64,000 nucleotides of DNA from Glutamicibacter sp. MNS18 (GTDB lineage Bacteria; Actinomycetota; Actinomycetes; Actinomycetales; Micrococcaceae), in assembly GCF_026107515.2 (NCBI RefSeq), contig NZ_JAPCHW010000005.1:62001-126000 (forward strand). The letters run 5' to 3'. The position numbers were made by a program, and so were the translations under genes. This document shows, piece after piece, positions 61,426-64,000 of the stretch; position 1 is the stretch's first letter; every line of letters begins with the position of its first letter. Below the pieces are notes generated by a model. It had not been told where the DNA came from and ran no database searches. It was given only the letters and a program-made list of their open reading frames with translations.

Positions 61426-62027
61426 TCAGGGTGTTGATCGCCGATGACCAGCATCTGGTGCGCGGTGCACTGGCGGCCTTGTTGAACATGGAACCGGATA
61501 TCGAGGTGGTCGCCGAATGCTCCGATGGCGATGAGGTAGCCCAAGCGGTGGCCGAGAACCGGGTGCAGGTGGCACTGCTCGACGTGCAGATGCCCCGGCA
61601 GGACGGCTTGCTCACCGCGCAGCAATTGCGGGTTTCGCACCCCGAGGTCAAGATCCTGATTGTCACCACCTTCGACCGGCCGGGGTACTTCCGCCAGGCC
61701 TTCGATGTGGGTGCCCACGGATTCCTGGTCAAGGACGCCTCACCCGTTGAATTGGCCCAGGCCGTCCGGCGGGTGCATTCCGGGGGCAAGGTCATCGACC
61801 CGGCACTGGCCATGATGAGCGTGGAAGCAGCCGTGAACCCGCTGACCGACAGGGAACGCGAGGTGCTGTCACTGGCCGCTTCGGGTAGCCCGGTCTCCTC
61901 GATCGCCACCCGTATCCACCTGTCGGTGGGCACCGTGCGCAACCACCTGTCCAACGCCATCGGCAAGACCAACGCCTCGAACCGGATCGAGGCGGCGCGG
62001 ATCGCCCAGGAGCGGGGGTGGATCTAA
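61422..62027 (+). CDS. NarL/DesR-type response regulator
   Basis: A 201-residue regulator with phospho-acceptor Asp54 (VALLDVQMP), acidic pair in ADDQ, the conserved Lys104 (FLVKDAS) and a LuxR helix-turn-helix, PLTDREREVLSLAASGS to SVGTVRNHLSNAIGK. Its ATG overlaps the kinase stop (ATGA), so kinase and regulator are made together. The palindrome at 58587 upstream of the operon is a likely binding site, giving self-activation of the exporter. Its 3' end overlaps the converging acetyltransferase by 4 bp. Confidence 0.93.
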   Translation: MIRVLIADDQHLVRGALAALLNMEPDIEVVAECSDGDEVAQAVAENRVQVALLDVQMPRQDGLLTAQQLRVSHPEVKILIVTTFDRPGYFRQAFDVGAHGFLVKDASPVELAQAVRRVHSGGKVIDPALAMMSVEAAVNPLTDREREVLSLAASGSPVSSIATRIHLSVGTVRNHLSNAIGKTNASNRIEAARIAQERGWI

Positions 62028-62707
62028 CCGGCACCCGCGAGCCGGTCGCGGACGGGTTCGGCGCCTGAGATCTCCACCGGCGCACCGAGAAGTCCGGCCA
62101 GCGAATCGCGCCTGTGCCCGAAGCGTTCGACATCCATCCGGTAGCGGTTGACCGTGACCGGGGCACCCTCACGGACATCCCGGAACCGGCCGTCCGGCAG
62201 ATAGCCGGTTTTGATCGATACGGCATTCGATGCGTGGTTGTCGGCAAAGGCCGTGGAACGGACTTCCCGGGCATGGAGTCCGTCAAAAAGCAGATGCAGC
62301 ATCAAGGCGCGCATCCGGGTGCCCAGCCCGCGGCCCTGCTGGGCGCGGCCCAGCCAGGAACCGGTTTCCACCGAGCGCAGGATTGCCCAGTTGTCTCCCG
62401 ATGCCGCCTGGACGCCCACGGGTACCCCGTCGAGCAGCACCGCCATCTCCAATACCAGTTTTCCAGGGCCCACCTGGGAGCGTACGGCCCACTGGTATTC
62501 CAGGACATTGCGCGCCACCTGGTCCTTGGTGCCACGGCTCCAGGGAACGGTGAAGGGCATCTGCCCCGGTGCGTGGATCCCCTCTGCTGCCAGCTCGGCC
62601 AGTTCGGCCAGCAGCCGGTCATTGATCCAGCGTAGTTCCAGTGGACCGCTACGGGCCCTCAGTCCTGCCGCGGGCCACAGGCCGATGAGTTTGTCGGTGT
62701 GCTCCAT
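62024..62707 (-). CDS. GNAT-family acetyltransferase
   Basis: A 227-residue acetyltransferase of the RimJ/RimL-like group. SWLGRAQQGRGLGTRMRALML is the acetyl-CoA-binding loop and SIKTGYLPDGRF the usual end of the domain. The extra 30 residues after it are Arg-rich. ATG at 62707 is favoured over 62743 because the longer version adds residues unlike the family. Stops overlap with the regulator gene by 4 bp, so the two transcripts must interfere or share a terminator. Substrate unknown. Confidence 0.82.
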   Translation of the reverse strand: MEHTDKLIGLWPAAGLRARSGPLELRWINDRLLAELAELAAEGIHAPGQMPFTVPWSRGTKDQVARNVLEYQWAVRSQVGPGKLVLEMAVLLDGVPVGVQAASGDNWAILRSVETGSWLGRAQQGRGLGTRMRALMLHLLFDGLHAREVRSTAFADNHASNAVSIKTGYLPDGRFRDVREGAPVTVNRYRMDVERFGHRRDSLAGLLGAPVEISGAEPVRDRLAGAG

Positions 62708-62729
62708 GGCGGCATATTGCCATGGAAGA

Positions 62730-63230
62730 TCACCGGGTGGCAAAGTGGGCGATCAGCCCGATGACCCAGATCGAGGTGGCGAGCAGGACACAGCCGAATT
62801 CGACGATGATCCCCAGACCCATGGCCTTCAGGGCGGCCCATGACGAGGCCAGTGCTCCGCCGACCTCACGCCGCCGGGAGGCCTCCCCGGCGAACAACCC
62901 CACAGCGAATCCGATGAACAGGCCGATGACCGGGACCAGGAAGGCCCCGATGATGGCCCCGAGCAGGGCCCAGAGGATCGAACCTCGGGGTATTTCGTGT
63001 TGTTTCAGTTTCCGCCCGGTTAACACGGCGGACGCCGACCAGCCCAGGGCCGCGATCAGCATGCCCAACCCGGCAGCCCACCAGGACGCACCCGAGCCCA
63101 GCAGCCAACCCCATCCCAGCAGCGTGAGGATGGTCAGCAGGGAGCCGGGAAGCACCGGGAAGATCGTGCCCAGCGCCGAGACGACCAGCAGCAGCCCGGC
63201 GATGATCGTGTAAATAATCTCTGTGTCCAC
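62730..63230 (-). CDS. DUF456 membrane protein
   Basis: A 166-residue protein with four or five helices and Gly-rich pairs (LGAIIGAFLVPVIGLFIGF), characteristic of DUF456. The family is widespread in actinobacteria and unstudied. The start overlaps nothing and a TTTACACGAT-type AT stretch precedes it. It lies 22 bp upstream of the acetyltransferase, in the same direction, so they may be co-transcribed. Confidence 0.82.
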   Translation of the reverse strand: MDTEIIYTIIAGLLLVVSALGTIFPVLPGSLLTILTLLGWGWLLGSGASWWAAGLGMLIAALGWSASAVLTGRKLKQHEIPRGSILWALLGAIIGAFLVPVIGLFIGFAVGLFAGEASRRREVGGALASSWAALKAMGLGIIVEFGCVLLATSIWVIGLIAHFATR

Positions 63231-63257
63231 GCCTTTAGTGTGTCATGTGGCAGCGGC

Positions 63258-63872
63258 TCAGCCGTCGTGGACTGCGTGGAGGATGCCGATGCCGCGCAGG
63301 ATCGCCTCGAACTGGGCGTCCTGGTCCGCATCGGAGCGGGAGGCGATCCGGGGGAATTGCTCCAGCGTGGAGGAACCGCGGATCTCATCGGTGCCAGCCG
63401 TCCAGCCCTCGGAGACCAGCATGGTGCTGCCGTAGAACCATCCGACGATCAGGTCATGGGCATCGCGCGGATCAACCAGCCCGGATTCGGTCAGTTCCAT
63501 GATCGTCTCGCTCAGGGTGAAGGAATGCTCACCCAGCACCGGTTGGGTGTGCAGCAGCGCGACGGTGCCCGGCACCCGGGCCATGGCCGCGGCGCGATGC
63601 GCCAATTCCAGCAGGGCGCAGTGCCTGCAATCGTAGTCCAGCAGCTGGCGGGGGTTCAGCAGCCCCAGGCGCTGGTCGGCCAGGTCATGCCAGATCGCCT
63701 GCAACGAGGGGAAATAGGTGTAGATCGCATTGGTGGCCACCCCGACCTCGGTGGCCACAGCGCGCAGGGACACCTCGCTGACCTGCCCGCGGGCGACCAG
63801 CAGGTTGTTGGCCGCGAGCAGGATCCCGGCCTTGGTGATGTCCCCTCGCGGACCACGTCGTTGCATGTTCAT
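63258..63872 (-). CDS. TetR-family regulator
   Basis: A TetR repressor of about 204 residues. The helix-turn-helix SLRAVATEVGVATNAIYTYF is in the N-terminal third, and the rest is a helical ligand domain (TetR_C_33-like, with HDLIVGWFYGSTML). The first in-frame start is GTG at 63890; ATG at 63872 fits the family better. It is divergent from a gene starting at 63959 that runs off the window, and TGTACA pairs lie between them, as expected for a repressor of a neighbouring exporter. Confidence 0.88.
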   Translation of the reverse strand: MNMQRRGPRGDITKAGILLAANNLLVARGQVSEVSLRAVATEVGVATNAIYTYFPSLQAIWHDLADQRLGLLNPRQLLDYDCRHCALLELAHRAAAMARVPGTVALLHTQPVLGEHSFTLSETIMELTESGLVDPRDAHDLIVGWFYGSTMLVSEGWTAGTDEIRGSSTLEQFPRIASRSDADQDAQFEAILRGIGILHAVHDG

Positions 63873-63915
63873 CTGCCCATTCTCGCCCACGGGGGTGACC
63901 TTCCCCCAAATAGTT

Positions 63916-63928
63916 TGTACACTGTACA
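63916..63928. promoter_or_regulatory. TetR operator candidate
   Basis: TGTACA-C-TGTACA, two self-complementary hexamers separated by one base, in the divergent space between the TetR gene and the next gene. TetR operators are often short palindromes of this kind. Confidence 0.55.
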
Positions 63929-63958
63929 GACTGGTAGTGCAATCACGAGGAGTCCGTC

Positions 63959-64000
63959 ATGACTGACCAGCGTCCGAAGTCTTCCGCCGACATCCAGCCC
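63959..64000 (+). CDS. Start of a gene cut by the right window edge
   Basis: ATG at 63959 with GAGGAG eight bases upstream opens a frame of 14 visible codons (MTDQRPKSSADIQP). It is divergent from the TetR regulator, so a TetR-controlled exporter is the usual expectation, but the sequence seen is too short to identify a family. Confidence 0.6.
   Translation, partial: MTDQRPKSSADIQP

Overview
The window is chromosomal DNA from a high-GC Gram-positive actinobacterium. GTG and TTG starts backed by good ribosome sites, many ATGA/GTGA/TAGTG start-stop overlaps, CGNR-, CsoR- and two-domain Lrp-type regulators, DUF2218 and DUF2695 proteins and Ser/His (SipW-type) signal peptidases all fit Micrococcaceae (Arthrobacter, Glutamicibacter or Paeniglutamicibacter type). 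The genus is an inference from gene content. No rRNA, tRNA, insertion sequence or true CRISPR array was recognised.

Layout. 1-12.5 kb: a chromate transporter cut by the window edge, a MATE exporter, an oxidoreductase, a GntR/MHS-permease/FMN 2-hydroxyacid dehydrogenase unit (probably lactate use), small membrane proteins, an APC permease, and a divergent CGNR regulator/EamA transporter pair. 12.5-15 kb: a regulatory-looking intergenic stretch, a lipoprotein and a decay zone in which a two-domain Lrp regulator (first helix-turn-helix lost, one in-frame nonsense codon) abuts the last part of a flavin amine oxidase. 14.9-17.8 kb: a complete csoR-copZ-copA copper operon with its operator. 18-25.9 kb: MurJ-type flippase, ATP-grasp ligase and MFS exporter, then a histidine-kinase-like protein lacking its phospho-acceptor His, a small Cys-rich protein, an acetyltransferase and a DODA-type dioxygenase.

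25.96-27.5 kb: a lower-GC two-gene islet coding for a helix-hairpin-helix glycosylase-like protein (DUF6308-like) and a PD-(D/E)XK nuclease-like protein, translationally coupled. This is the best candidate here for an undescribed DNA-acting system. 27.6-31.3 kb: PspA facing a histidine kinase / response regulator / DUF4097 operon, a layout like the Bacillus Lia envelope-stress module. 31.4-34.2 kb: small metabolic genes and glutaminase.

34.4-38.5 kb: a lower-GC, six-gene, tightly overlapping surface-protein operon with three SipW-type-signal proteins, two Ser/His signal peptidases (one fused to a second export segment and a fibronectin-III-like domain) and an LPETG-anchored protein. This is the second strong candidate for a little-described system. 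38.6-42.9 kb: an agmatine catabolism operon (aguB, aguA, APC permease) divergent from a TetR gene, with two identical 17-bp inverted repeats between them. 43-51.2 kb: a TauE-type exporter, acetyltransferase, IclR regulator and membrane protein, then a type III polyketide synthase/methyltransferase/flavin hydroxylase operon (phenolic lipid or quinone type), then rlmN.

51.5-55.1 kb: a lower-GC catabolic islet (LacI regulator, DapA-family lyase, Nramp-fold transporter without the metal-binding Asp). 55.4-64 kb: an AhpD-like protein with an aminotransferase, DUF2695, DedA, an ABC exporter with a DesKR-like two-component system in one coupled operon, an acetyltransferase, DUF456, and a TetR regulator divergent from a gene cut off by the right edge.
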